Shown here: one piece after another, positions 1 through 5,976 of the stretch
How positions within the stretch are numbered: the stretch's first letter is position 1
Layout of the letters: the number at the start of each line of letters is the position of its first letter
Assembly (NCBI GenBank): GCA_018702715.1
Contig: JABIYQ010000128.1
Coordinates: 1-12,496, forward strand
Direction of reading: 5' to 3'
DNA from: Desulfobacula sp.
GTDB lineage: Bacteria; Desulfobacterota; Desulfobacteria; Desulfobacterales; Desulfobacteraceae
DNA: 12,496 nt
Translations under genes and position numbers: made by a program
Notes under the pieces: model-generated
Database searches by the model: none
What the model was told of the DNA's origin: nothing
What the model saw: the letters and a program-made list of their open reading frames with translations, nothing else

Positions 1-2
1 CA

Positions 3-167
3 CTCTTAAATGGGCGGTCAGGTATTAGCCCTGAAATGGCTTTGCGATTATCAAAAGTGTTTGGTCGTACTCCTGAAGGGTGGCTCCGCCTACAGATCCA
101 ATATGACTTATGGAAAACCAGACAATCTATTGATATTGAAGACTTAAAACGGATAGAAGCTGCTTAA
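3..167 (+). CDS. higA: HigA-family antitoxin (XRE-type DNA-binding), 3' fragment
   Basis: This is the C-terminal 54 codons of an open frame that enters from the left edge; the start lies outside the window. The readable protein has the second half of a helix-turn-helix (LLNGRSGISPEMALRLSKVF) followed by the segment TPEGWLRLQIQYDLWKTR, typical of HigA antitoxins of type II toxin-antitoxin modules, which usually have W-L-x-L-Q-x-x-Y-D-L-W there. Such proteins bind and neutralise the HigB mRNA interferase and repress their own promoter. In most higBA modules the toxin gene lies immediately upstream, which here would be outside the window. The frame closes with TAA and is followed after about 30 bases by a strong hairpin. 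The family call is based on remembered consensus; a stand-alone XRE regulator of the same family is the alternative. Confidence 0.82.
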   Translation, partial: LLNGRSGISPEMALRLSKVFGRTPEGWLRLQIQYDLWKTRQSIDIEDLKRIEAA

Positions 168-199
168 GACAAAAATGGATCTGGACTAATGTGCATTAA

Positions 200-240
200 A
201 AAAGGGCTGTTTCCTCAGTTAAATGGGAAACAGCCCTTTT
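200..240. terminator. Bidirectional intrinsic terminator between higA and fadA
   Basis: A perfect 15-bp inverted repeat (AAAAGGGCTGTTTCC at 200-214 and its complement at 226-240) encloses an 11-base loop. The GC-rich core is flanked by A and T runs, so the transcript ends in a U-run from either direction. It sits 33 bases after the higA stop and 23 bases after the fadA stop on the other strand, so it probably terminates both convergent units. Confidence 0.88.
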
Positions 241-263
241 GCTTTAGAGCAGGGAGCTTCTAA

Positions 264-1442
264 CTATAATCTTTCAAATATGGCTGCAGCGCCCATACCG
301 CCGCCAATGCACATGGAAACAATACCATATTTTCCATGAACCTCTTTCAGGTTGGCAAGACAGGTGGCAGTGAGTTTTGCACCCGTGCATCCCAGAGGAT
401 GGCCCAATGCAATGGCACCGCCATGAATATTGATTTTGTCCATAACCTTTTCAATGCCAAGCTCCCTTATGCAGTAAAGAGCCTGGGAGGCAAACGCTTC
501 ATTGATTTCAAAGATATCAATATCATCAATTGAGAGGCCGGCCTGCTCAAGAACCTTTGGAATGGCATAAAGAGGTCCCACACCCATTTCATCAGACTTG
601 CAGCCGATGGTTGAATAGGAAACAAATTTTGCAATGGGTTCAAGCCCTAATTCATCACATTTTTCTTTTGAAGCAATAATGGTTGCAGCAGCCCCGTCCG
701 TTGTCTGGGAGGAGTTCCCTGCAGTTACACTGCCAGCAGCTGAAAAAACAGTACGAAGTTTTGAAAGCCCTTCAGCACTTGAAACTCTTATGCCATCATC
801 GTGTTCAACAATAAATGTTTCTTTTTTATAGGTGTCGTCTGCCTGTTTGACGTATTTTGTGGCCGGCGTGGGAACGATTTCAGTAAAAAGACCATTGTCT
901 CTTGCTTTAGCCGCTTTTGCCTGGGAATTTGCTGCAAATATATCCTGGTCTTCCCTGGATATATTGTATCGTGAGGCGACGTTTTCTGCTGTTATACCCA
1001 TGGAAATAAACATTTCCGGGTTGGTTTTGGAAAATTCAGGGTGAGGACGGGGATTCAGTCCGGTCATAGGAACAAAACTCATGGATTCAAGACCCGCACC
1101 TATGGTCACATCAGACCAGCCCATCTGGACTCTCATGGATGCAAGGGCAATGGCCTCAATACCGGAAGCACAGAACCTGTTAACGGTTGCACCGGATACT
1201 TTATCGGGAAATCCAGCCATTTTGGCTGCAACTCTACCGATGTTAAGTCCTTGCTCAGCCTCGGGGAATGCGCATCCCACCATCACATCATCCAGATGTT
1301 CAGGTTCAAGGTTTTTGGTCCTTTCAACAGCAGACTTCATGATAAAGGAAATAAGCTCTTCCGGCCTTGTCTGGTTAAAAAGGCCTTTTTTCTGTTTGCA
1401 GCCAGGGGTTCTGACTGATTGTACAATATATGCGTCTCTCAT
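264..1442 (-). CDS. fadA: Acetyl-CoA C-acyltransferase (3-ketoacyl-CoA thiolase)
   Basis: This 392-residue thiolase carries out the last step of beta-oxidation, cleaving 3-ketoacyl-CoA with free CoA to acetyl-CoA and a shortened acyl-CoA. All catalytic elements of the thiolase superfamily are visible: nucleophilic Cys91 in VNRFCASGIEA, His348 in GGAIALGHPLGCTGAK, and the acid/base Cys378 in CIGGGMGAAAIFE at the C terminus. Length is normal for the family. The ATG is preceded by a perfect AGGAGG at nine bases' distance. The gene is second in an operon behind fadN, with only 15 bases between stop and start, and is followed by a hairpin terminator. This fadN-fadA order resembles the Bacillus fadNAE operon. 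A biosynthetic acetoacetyl-CoA thiolase is the alternative, but linkage to fadN argues for degradation, or for reversible beta-oxidation in an anaerobe. Start and family are secure; chain-length preference cannot be read. Confidence 0.95.
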   Translation of the reverse strand: MRDAYIVQSVRTPGCKQKKGLFNQTRPEELISFIMKSAVERTKNLEPEHLDDVMVGCAFPEAEQGLNIGRVAAKMAGFPDKVSGATVNRFCASGIEAIALASMRVQMGWSDVTIGAGLESMSFVPMTGLNPRPHPEFSKTNPEMFISMGITAENVASRYNISREDQDIFAANSQAKAAKARDNGLFTEIVPTPATKYVKQADDTYKKETFIVEHDDGIRVSSAEGLSKLRTVFSAAGSVTAGNSSQTTDGAAATIIASKEKCDELGLEPIAKFVSYSTIGCKSDEMGVGPLYAIPKVLEQAGLSIDDIDIFEINEAFASQALYCIRELGIEKVMDKINIHGGAIALGHPLGCTGAKLTATCLANLKEVHGKYGIVSMCIGGGMGAAAIFERL

Positions 1443-1451
1443 GTCTTAATT

Positions 1452-1457
1452 CCTCCT
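1452..1457 (-). promoter_or_regulatory. Ribosome binding site of fadA adjoining the fadN stop
   Basis: The minus strand reads TAA-AGGAGG-AATTAAGAC-ATG: the fadN stop codon (1458-1460) directly abuts a consensus Shine-Dalgarno for fadA. A ribosome finishing fadN would sit on this site, suggesting translational coupling that balances FadN and FadA. Confidence 0.8.
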
Positions 1458-3866
1458 TTAGTTTCTGAGTGGTTTGCCAGTTTTAAGCATGTGATCGATT
1501 CTGGCAACGGTTTTTTCTTCTTTGCAAAAGTCAACAAAAGCCTCTCTTTCAAGTTTCAAGATCGTGTCTTCATCAACAGTACTTCCCACTCTTACATCAC
1601 CACCACTCATTACATAAGCGATTCGTTTGGCAAGAAATGCATCATATTCACTCATAAACTTTCCTTTGAGCATGTTGAAGATTTCCGCATTCACCATACC
1701 CTGGCCTGCATCTCCCATAACAATAAGGGGCTGTTTGGAAGGCGGCACATATCCGTCGTCAACCATTTTAAGGACTTCTTTTTTTGCTTCACCGATGAGG
1801 TTGTCACGATTGAATACGATTCTGTCTGCAAGACCAAGAAAACCATTTCCCCTTGCCTGGGCTGCAGACATGGACACGGCAGCCATCCCGACTTTCATAA
1901 AGGCCGGAACAAATAATTTTGCCAGATCAATATCTTTTGCCGTTTTAGCCGGAAGGGCATTGATATATTTTTTCCACAGATTCATGCATCCCCCGCCGCC
2001 GGGAAGAAGACCCACTCCGATTTCCACAAGTCCCATATACAATTCTGAATGGGCCACCATTTTATCTGCACTCAGGCAAACTTCACATCCACCGCCCAGT
2101 ACAAGTCCGTATGGTGCTGCAATCACGGGGAAGGGTGAATATTTTGCTCTCTGGATGCTTTTATGACCCTCTTTCAGGAAGGCATCGATTTCAGCATATT
2201 TTTTATCATGGCAAAATTTTGAAACAACACTAAGATCCGCTCCTGCTGAAAATGCCCCCGGCATACCGCCGGCTTCATTGCCGATAACAAGTCCTGCCCC
2301 GTTATTATCTACATAATCAAGGGCTTGGGCCAGGACCTCAAAAATTTCTTGATTGAGAGCATTCATTTTTGAGTGAAATTCAATACAGAAGACATCATCA
2401 CCAATATCAACAAGACTGGCGGATTTATTTCCCATAACGGTTTTATTGTTACCCTTGGCTGCGGCAATGGAAACCATGTTTTTACTGACGGGAACTTTTT
2501 TGTAAGATTCAGATGCAAAATCATAAAAATATTTGATCCCGCTTTCAAGCTTGTAAAAGCTTGCATTTCCTTTTGCCAGCATTTTTTTCACATTGGCTGG
2601 AACATTAAAACCTTCTTTTTCTATTCTTTCAACAGCTTCTTTTACACCATAGGCATCCCAGGCTTCAAAGGGACCCATTTCAAAACTGTAACCCCATTTC
2701 ATGGAATTATCGATTTCCACAATGGTATCGGCAATTTCAGGAATCCGGTTGGCTGCATATAAAAAATTGTTGGCAGCCATTTTCCAGGCAAATTTGCCGC
2801 CCTTGTCATCCCCGTTTAGAACGCAGCATACTTTTTCTTTTAAGGTTGATTTTTTCTTTGCTTCATCAATACAGGGAAAAGAAGGTCTTACCAGGTCTTC
2901 ATATTCCATTGTAGAGGGATTTAAGACCTTTCTTATTTTCTTCCATTCCGGGGTTAGTTCGGTTTTATAAAATCCGCCCTGGGTTTTATTGCCCAGAAGA
3001 TTTTTCTCTGCCATTTTATTGATAAATTCAGGCAGGAGATGCGTATCCCGCTGTTCATCATCTGGACAGAGGTCATAGGAGTTTTTAAGGACGTGGATCA
3101 TGGTGTCCAGTCCCACAAGATCGGTGGTTTTAAAAATGGCGGTTCTGGGACGACCGAGAGCCGGGCCAAAGACCGCATCCACTTCGGGAATGGTCATGTC
3201 GCTTTCAAGCATTTCATTTATAACCGCTCCGATGCCCTGAACACCAATCCTGTTGCCGACAAAGTTGGGGGTATCTTTTGCCCAGACAATGCCTTTGCCC
3301 AGGTTTTTTTCTCCAAATGCTGCAATAAATTCAAGAATTTCAGGCAGGGTATCTGCACCGGGGATCAATTCTAAAAGGTGCATATAGCGAACAGGGTTGA
3401 AAAAATGTGTTCCCATGAAATGTTCTTTAAATTCTTTTGAAAACCCCTCACAAATATCTTGCAGAGGAATACCGGACGTATTTGAGGTAACAATTGAACC
3501 GGGTTTTCTTATTTTCTCAACTTTTGTGAAAAGATCTCTTTTGATGCCAAGATTTTCAACAACAACTTCAATGATCCAGTCGCATTCAGCAAGTGTTTCA
3601 ATGTTGTCATCCAGATTGCCAATGGTGATGAGCCCGGCATCTTTTTTGTTGAAAAATAAAGATGGATTTGAACCCAGTGCTGCATCAAGACCTGCTTTGA
3701 CAATCCGGTTACGGGCAGTGGGGTCATTTTTTTCTTTGTCTTTTAAATCAAATGGAACGATATCCAAAAGCTGCACCTTTACACCGGCTCCGGCAAGAAG
3801 TGCAGCAATACCGCCTCCCATGATTCCAGACCCGATCACAGCCGCCTTTCTGACTTTTCTTATCAT
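1458..3866 (-). CDS. fadN: FadN-type 3-hydroxyacyl-CoA dehydrogenase / enoyl-CoA hydratase fusion
   Basis: This 802-residue bifunctional enzyme performs the two middle steps of beta-oxidation: hydration of trans-2-enoyl-CoA and NAD-dependent oxidation of 3-hydroxyacyl-CoA. The N-terminal Rossmann fold starts with GSGIMGG (Gly12, Gly14, Gly17) and ends its second strand with Asp35 for NAD ribose binding. Dehydrogenase catalytic residues are seen at His154 (GTHFFNPV) and Glu166 (LELIPG), with Asn205 in NFVGNRIG. C-terminal dehydrogenase helices run to about residue 450. A crotonase domain fills roughly 485-700: FSAGADL at 539-545 and GGG at 591-593 supply the oxyanion hole, and both catalytic glutamates are present (Glu595 in GGGCE, Glu615 in LVEIG). 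The dehydrogenase-first order and length match Bacillus FadN (YusL), and are the reverse of E. coli FadB/FadJ. The ATG has AGGAGG five bases upstream. It is the first gene of the fadNA operon behind an apparent sigma-70 promoter overlapped by a palindromic operator. Confidence 0.94.
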   Translation of the reverse strand: MIRKVRKAAVIGSGIMGGGIAALLAGAGVKVQLLDIVPFDLKDKEKNDPTARNRIVKAGLDAALGSNPSLFFNKKDAGLITIGNLDDNIETLAECDWIIEVVVENLGIKRDLFTKVEKIRKPGSIVTSNTSGIPLQDICEGFSKEFKEHFMGTHFFNPVRYMHLLELIPGADTLPEILEFIAAFGEKNLGKGIVWAKDTPNFVGNRIGVQGIGAVINEMLESDMTIPEVDAVFGPALGRPRTAIFKTTDLVGLDTMIHVLKNSYDLCPDDEQRDTHLLPEFINKMAEKNLLGNKTQGGFYKTELTPEWKKIRKVLNPSTMEYEDLVRPSFPCIDEAKKKSTLKEKVCCVLNGDDKGGKFAWKMAANNFLYAANRIPEIADTIVEIDNSMKWGYSFEMGPFEAWDAYGVKEAVERIEKEGFNVPANVKKMLAKGNASFYKLESGIKYFYDFASESYKKVPVSKNMVSIAAAKGNNKTVMGNKSASLVDIGDDVFCIEFHSKMNALNQEIFEVLAQALDYVDNNGAGLVIGNEAGGMPGAFSAGADLSVVSKFCHDKKYAEIDAFLKEGHKSIQRAKYSPFPVIAAPYGLVLGGGCEVCLSADKMVAHSELYMGLVEIGVGLLPGGGGCMNLWKKYINALPAKTAKDIDLAKLFVPAFMKVGMAAVSMSAAQARGNGFLGLADRIVFNRDNLIGEAKKEVLKMVDDGYVPPSKQPLIVMGDAGQGMVNAEIFNMLKGKFMSEYDAFLAKRIAYVMSGGDVRVGSTVDEDTILKLEREAFVDFCKEEKTVARIDHMLKTGKPLRN

Positions 3867-3903
3867 AATTTCCTCCTATGTAGTTCAAGGGTTATTAACA
3901 TTT

Positions 3904-3919
3904 ATGAATGAGCATTCAT
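3904..3919. promoter_or_regulatory. Palindromic operator O1 over the fadN transcription start
   Basis: A perfect palindrome, ATGAATG-AG-CATTCAT, shares 15 consecutive bases (TGAATGAGCATTCAT) with a second site at 4078-4092. It lies five bases downstream of the predicted fadN -10 box and covers the expected +1, the usual position for a repressor. TGAATGA/TCATTCA half-sites are known for TetR-family fatty-acid regulators such as Bacillus FadR, although the spacing here is shorter. Binding of such a regulator is an inference; no regulator gene is in the window. Confidence 0.72.
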
Positions 3920-3924
3920 TTTTG

Positions 3925-3952
3925 ATTATCAAATAATTGTCAAGAATGTCAA
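3925..3952 (-). promoter_or_regulatory. Predicted sigma-70 promoter of fadNA
   Basis: On the minus strand a perfect -35 TTGACA (plus coordinates 3947-3952) is followed after 16 bases by GATAAT (3925-3930), one mismatch from TATAAT. A second TTGACA overlaps the spacer (3938-3943) and is less well placed. Transcription would begin near 3918, inside the palindrome at 3904-3919, giving a leader of about 50 bases before the fadN ATG at 3866. Confidence 0.7.
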
Positions 3953-4077
3953 GAAAAATTATTGAGAAAGAAAGAACGGTTCATCAGAAAATTTTACATT
4001 CAATTTCAAACTGTTATATATATTGATGATTTAAAGTTGATCGCATGGATATCTAATGCAAAAAAAAGAAAAGCGTG

Positions 4078-4092
4078 TGAATGAGCATTCAT
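4078..4092. promoter_or_regulatory. Palindromic operator O2 upstream of the toroid gene
   Basis: TGAATG-AG-CATTCA forms a perfect 14-bp palindrome at 4078-4091, and the 15 bases through 4092 are identical to operator O1. It lies 92 bases before the ATG of the divergent plus-strand gene and about 20 bases upstream of a weak promoter candidate for it. The centres of the two sites are 173 bp apart. Likely bound by the same protein as O1; it could govern the plus-strand genes, act as an auxiliary site for fadN, or both. Confidence 0.62.
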
Positions 4093-4111
4093 GAATATGT
4101 TTTACCTTACC

Positions 4112-4138
4112 TTGTAAAAAATAGGGGCTTCTGATAAT
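4112..4138 (+). promoter_or_regulatory. Weak promoter candidate for the toroid-acyltransferase pair
   Basis: TTGTAA (4112-4117) and GATAAT (4133-4138) are separated by 15 bases, short of the optimum. Transcription would start near 4145, about 40 bases before the ATG at 4184. An alternative is TTTACA (3993-3998) with an AT-rich TATATA 16 bases later (4015-4020), which would put operator O2 downstream of the start. I cannot choose firmly between them. Confidence 0.35.
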
Positions 4139-4172
4139 GTGACGCTTTGGTTTTTAAGGATATTTGTTAATC

Positions 4173-4176
4173 GGAG
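4173..4176 (+). promoter_or_regulatory. Ribosome binding site fixing the start of the toroid gene
   Basis: GGAG stands seven bases before the ATG at 4184. The longer in-frame GTG at 4139 overlaps the candidate -10 box, has no Shine-Dalgarno, and would add a 15-residue leader with no family resemblance, so ATG 4184 is preferred. Confidence 0.6.
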
Positions 4177-4183
4177 ATGCTTG

Positions 4184-5233
4184 ATGGCGCTAAATGATCC
4201 AAAGGTTAAATTTTCTGAAACCCTGAACATAGACTCATTGGCGGGTTTTATTTCAACCCTTCAAAAAGAATCTGGCGATATCCCCTGGCACATAGATGGG
4301 AAGACAGATCCATGGGATCTTGTTGAGACAATCATGGGTCTGAATATTGGAAAGCGCTTTGATGAATCTTACAATGCCTTTGAGTGGCTGAAAAGAATGC
4401 AGAATTCAGATGGATCATGGTATTCTTCTTATAACGATGGAATTCCCGGAGATAGAACCTGTGAAACCCATATGGCCGCCTATATTGCCGTGGGACTTTT
4501 TCATACCTGGTTAATGAATAAAGACTTTTCTTTTCTTGAATATTATTGGTCGACAATGAAAAAAGGAATTAATTATGCCATCAGCCTTCAGACAAAAGGC
4601 GGAGAAATATACTGGGCTAAAAGTCCGGAAGGCAAAATTGATCCCATGTCTCTTCTGGCAGGTTCCAGTTCAATTTTCCTTAGTTTAAAATGTGGTCTGG
4701 CGCTTGCATCTATTCTTGGAAAACGAAAAGTTGAATGGGAAATTTCTTTTGATAAACTGGGTAAATCCATTCGGGAAAATATCCATTTTTACAATGTCAG
4801 CAAATCCAGATTTTCAATGTATTGGTTTTACCCCATTTTAAGCGGGGCGCTGACAGGAGAAAAGGCAAATAATAGAATTGAAAAATACTGGGATAAATAT
4901 GTTATAGATGGTCAGGGGGTAAAATGTGTGTCAGATCAACCCTGGGTCACCATTGCTGAAACATCTGAACTTGTTCTTGCCCTGCATGGTGTGGGAAAAA
5001 TTGAAACAGCAAAGCTTGTATTCTCCTGGATCCAGGACAGAGTTTATAAGGATAACACTTTCTGGTGCGGGTATACCTATCCTGACATGGTGATCTGGCC
5101 TGAAGAAAAAATATCATGGACCAATGCAGTGGTTCTTCTGGCAGCCGACGCAATTTACTCTCTTACACCGGCATCAGGTCTTTTTTCCCACAGGTCATGG
5201 GATGGATTTATTTATACGGATCTTGTCAATTGA
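4184..5233 (+). CDS. Alpha/alpha-toroid protein, prenyltransferase/squalene-cyclase-like, function unknown
   Basis: The 349-residue protein is soluble, with no signal peptide or membrane segment. It has the alternating helix/aromatic-turn pattern of alpha/alpha-barrel folds. A clear QW-type motif, QNSDGSW, lies at residues 73-79, with a relaxed version QTKGGEIYW at 136-144 and a late FWCGY segment at 294-298. Near the N terminus GDIPWHIDGKTDPWD (31-45), and near the C terminus IWPEEKISWTNAVVLLAADA (304-323), look strongly conserved; similar proteins, as I remember them, occur in actinobacteria and marine proteobacteria under the loose name prenyltransferase. The Asp-rich catalytic motif of squalene cyclases (DxDD) and the zinc ligands of protein prenyltransferases are not evident, so neither activity should be assumed; a six-hairpin glycosidase-like carbohydrate enzyme is an equal possibility. 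It overlaps the following acyltransferase by four bases, suggesting a joint role. A fatty-acid-type operator lies upstream. Real gene: near certain; function: unknown. Confidence 0.8.
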   Translation: MALNDPKVKFSETLNIDSLAGFISTLQKESGDIPWHIDGKTDPWDLVETIMGLNIGKRFDESYNAFEWLKRMQNSDGSWYSSYNDGIPGDRTCETHMAAYIAVGLFHTWLMNKDFSFLEYYWSTMKKGINYAISLQTKGGEIYWAKSPEGKIDPMSLLAGSSSIFLSLKCGLALASILGKRKVEWEISFDKLGKSIRENIHFYNVSKSRFSMYWFYPILSGALTGEKANNRIEKYWDKYVIDGQGVKCVSDQPWVTIAETSELVLALHGVGKIETAKLVFSWIQDRVYKDNTFWCGYTYPDMVIWPEEKISWTNAVVLLAADAIYSLTPASGLFSHRSWDGFIYTDLVN

Positions 5234-5946
5234 TAAAAGATTATCGACCCTATTATATCAAAAAAGCATGGTACAGACTCCAGCATCTGTATATCCGTCA
5301 CAAGCTTGCCCCCCAGCTGACATCCCTTGGAAAACACCCTTTCATAGTAAAGCCCTGGCATATTGAAATATTTGGAGGGCCGGTCAGCATTGGGAACAAT
5401 GTCACCCTTTTGGGATGCTCTGATAAAAAGACCCGGCTGACGGTGTGGTCGGATAGAAAAGATATACGGGGAATTACAATAGGAGATCATGTCCTGATCT
5501 CCCCCGGAGTAAGAATAAGTGCTGCCAACAATATATCTATAGCTGACTCCTGTATGCTGGCAAGCCACGTTTATATTACTGATTCAGACTGGCACGGGAT
5601 ATATGACAGATCAATGCCACCCAAAGAGAAAAGTTTTGTTGTGCTTGAAGAAAATGTATGGGTTGGGGATAGTTCAATTATCTGCAAAGGGGTGACGATT
5701 GGCAAAAACAGCATTATAGGCGCAGGGTCTGTGGTTACTTCAGATGTGCCGGCCAATGTGATTGCCGCTGGAAATCCTGCTAAAATTATTAAAAAACTGG
5801 TACTTGATAAACCCATCATTACACGTAAGGACAGGTTTTCAGATACTGATACAATGACCCAGGCTCTGGTGTCTGCTGAAAAAGAGTTTCTTAAAGGCAA
5901 CACCCTTTTAGGTTGGATCAGGTCATGGTTTTTTCCAAAAAAATAA
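5230..5946 (+). CDS. Left-handed beta-helix (hexapeptide-repeat) acyltransferase
   Basis: A 238-residue protein whose middle is built of hexapeptide repeats: SIGNNVTLLG (53-62), ITIGDHVLISPGVRI (82-96), ISIADSCMLASHVYI (102-116), WVGDSSIICKGVTIGKNSIIGAGSVVTSDVP (144-174), ending with the AAGNPAKII cap (179-187). This is the NodL/LacA/WbbJ-type fold that moves an acyl group from acyl-CoA, or sometimes acyl-ACP, to a sugar or alcohol. The likely catalytic histidine is His122 in TDSDWHG. The N-terminal 50 residues (KDYRPYYIKKAWYRLQ) form a basic amphipathic segment suggestive of membrane-surface contact. I chose the TTG at 5230, which overlaps the preceding TGA (TTGA), because homologues as I remember them begin near I-K-D-Y-R-P-Y-Y. 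An in-frame ATG at 5197 or 5116 would overlap the upstream gene by 37 or 118 bases. Probably translationally coupled to the toroid gene; the acceptor is unknown. Confidence 0.87.
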   Translation: MIKDYRPYYIKKAWYRLQHLYIRHKLAPQLTSLGKHPFIVKPWHIEIFGGPVSIGNNVTLLGCSDKKTRLTVWSDRKDIRGITIGDHVLISPGVRISAANNISIADSCMLASHVYITDSDWHGIYDRSMPPKEKSFVVLEENVWVGDSSIICKGVTIGKNSIIGAGSVVTSDVPANVIAAGNPAKIIKKLVLDKPIITRKDRFSDTDTMTQALVSAEKEFLKGNTLLGWIRSWFFPKK

Positions 5947-5948
5947 AA

Positions 5949-5974
5949 TTAATTCAAAAAAGTTAATTCAAAAA
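5949..5974. repeat. Short direct repeat in the convergent gap
   Basis: TTAATTCAAAAA occurs twice, 14 bases apart (5949-5960 and 5963-5974), filling the 30-base gap between the convergent acyltransferase and kinase genes. It looks like a small slippage duplication. No convincing terminator hairpin is present here for either gene. Confidence 0.6.
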
Positions 5975-5976
5975 GA

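Noticed and set aside
1419..2166. Two long plus-strand open frames opposite the end of fadN
   Set aside because: Both lie opposite conserved crotonase-domain codons (FSAGADL, GGGCE). No ribosome binding site or recognisable motif; shadows.
3397..3936. 179-codon plus-strand open frame opposite the start of fadN
   Set aside because: It is antisense to well-supported FadN coding sequence, has low-complexity Ser/Phe-rich composition and no family resemblance; a shadow frame.
4139..4183. Upstream GTG start for the toroid gene
   Set aside because: It overlaps the candidate -10 box, has no Shine-Dalgarno, and the ATG at 4184 has GGAG at good spacing.
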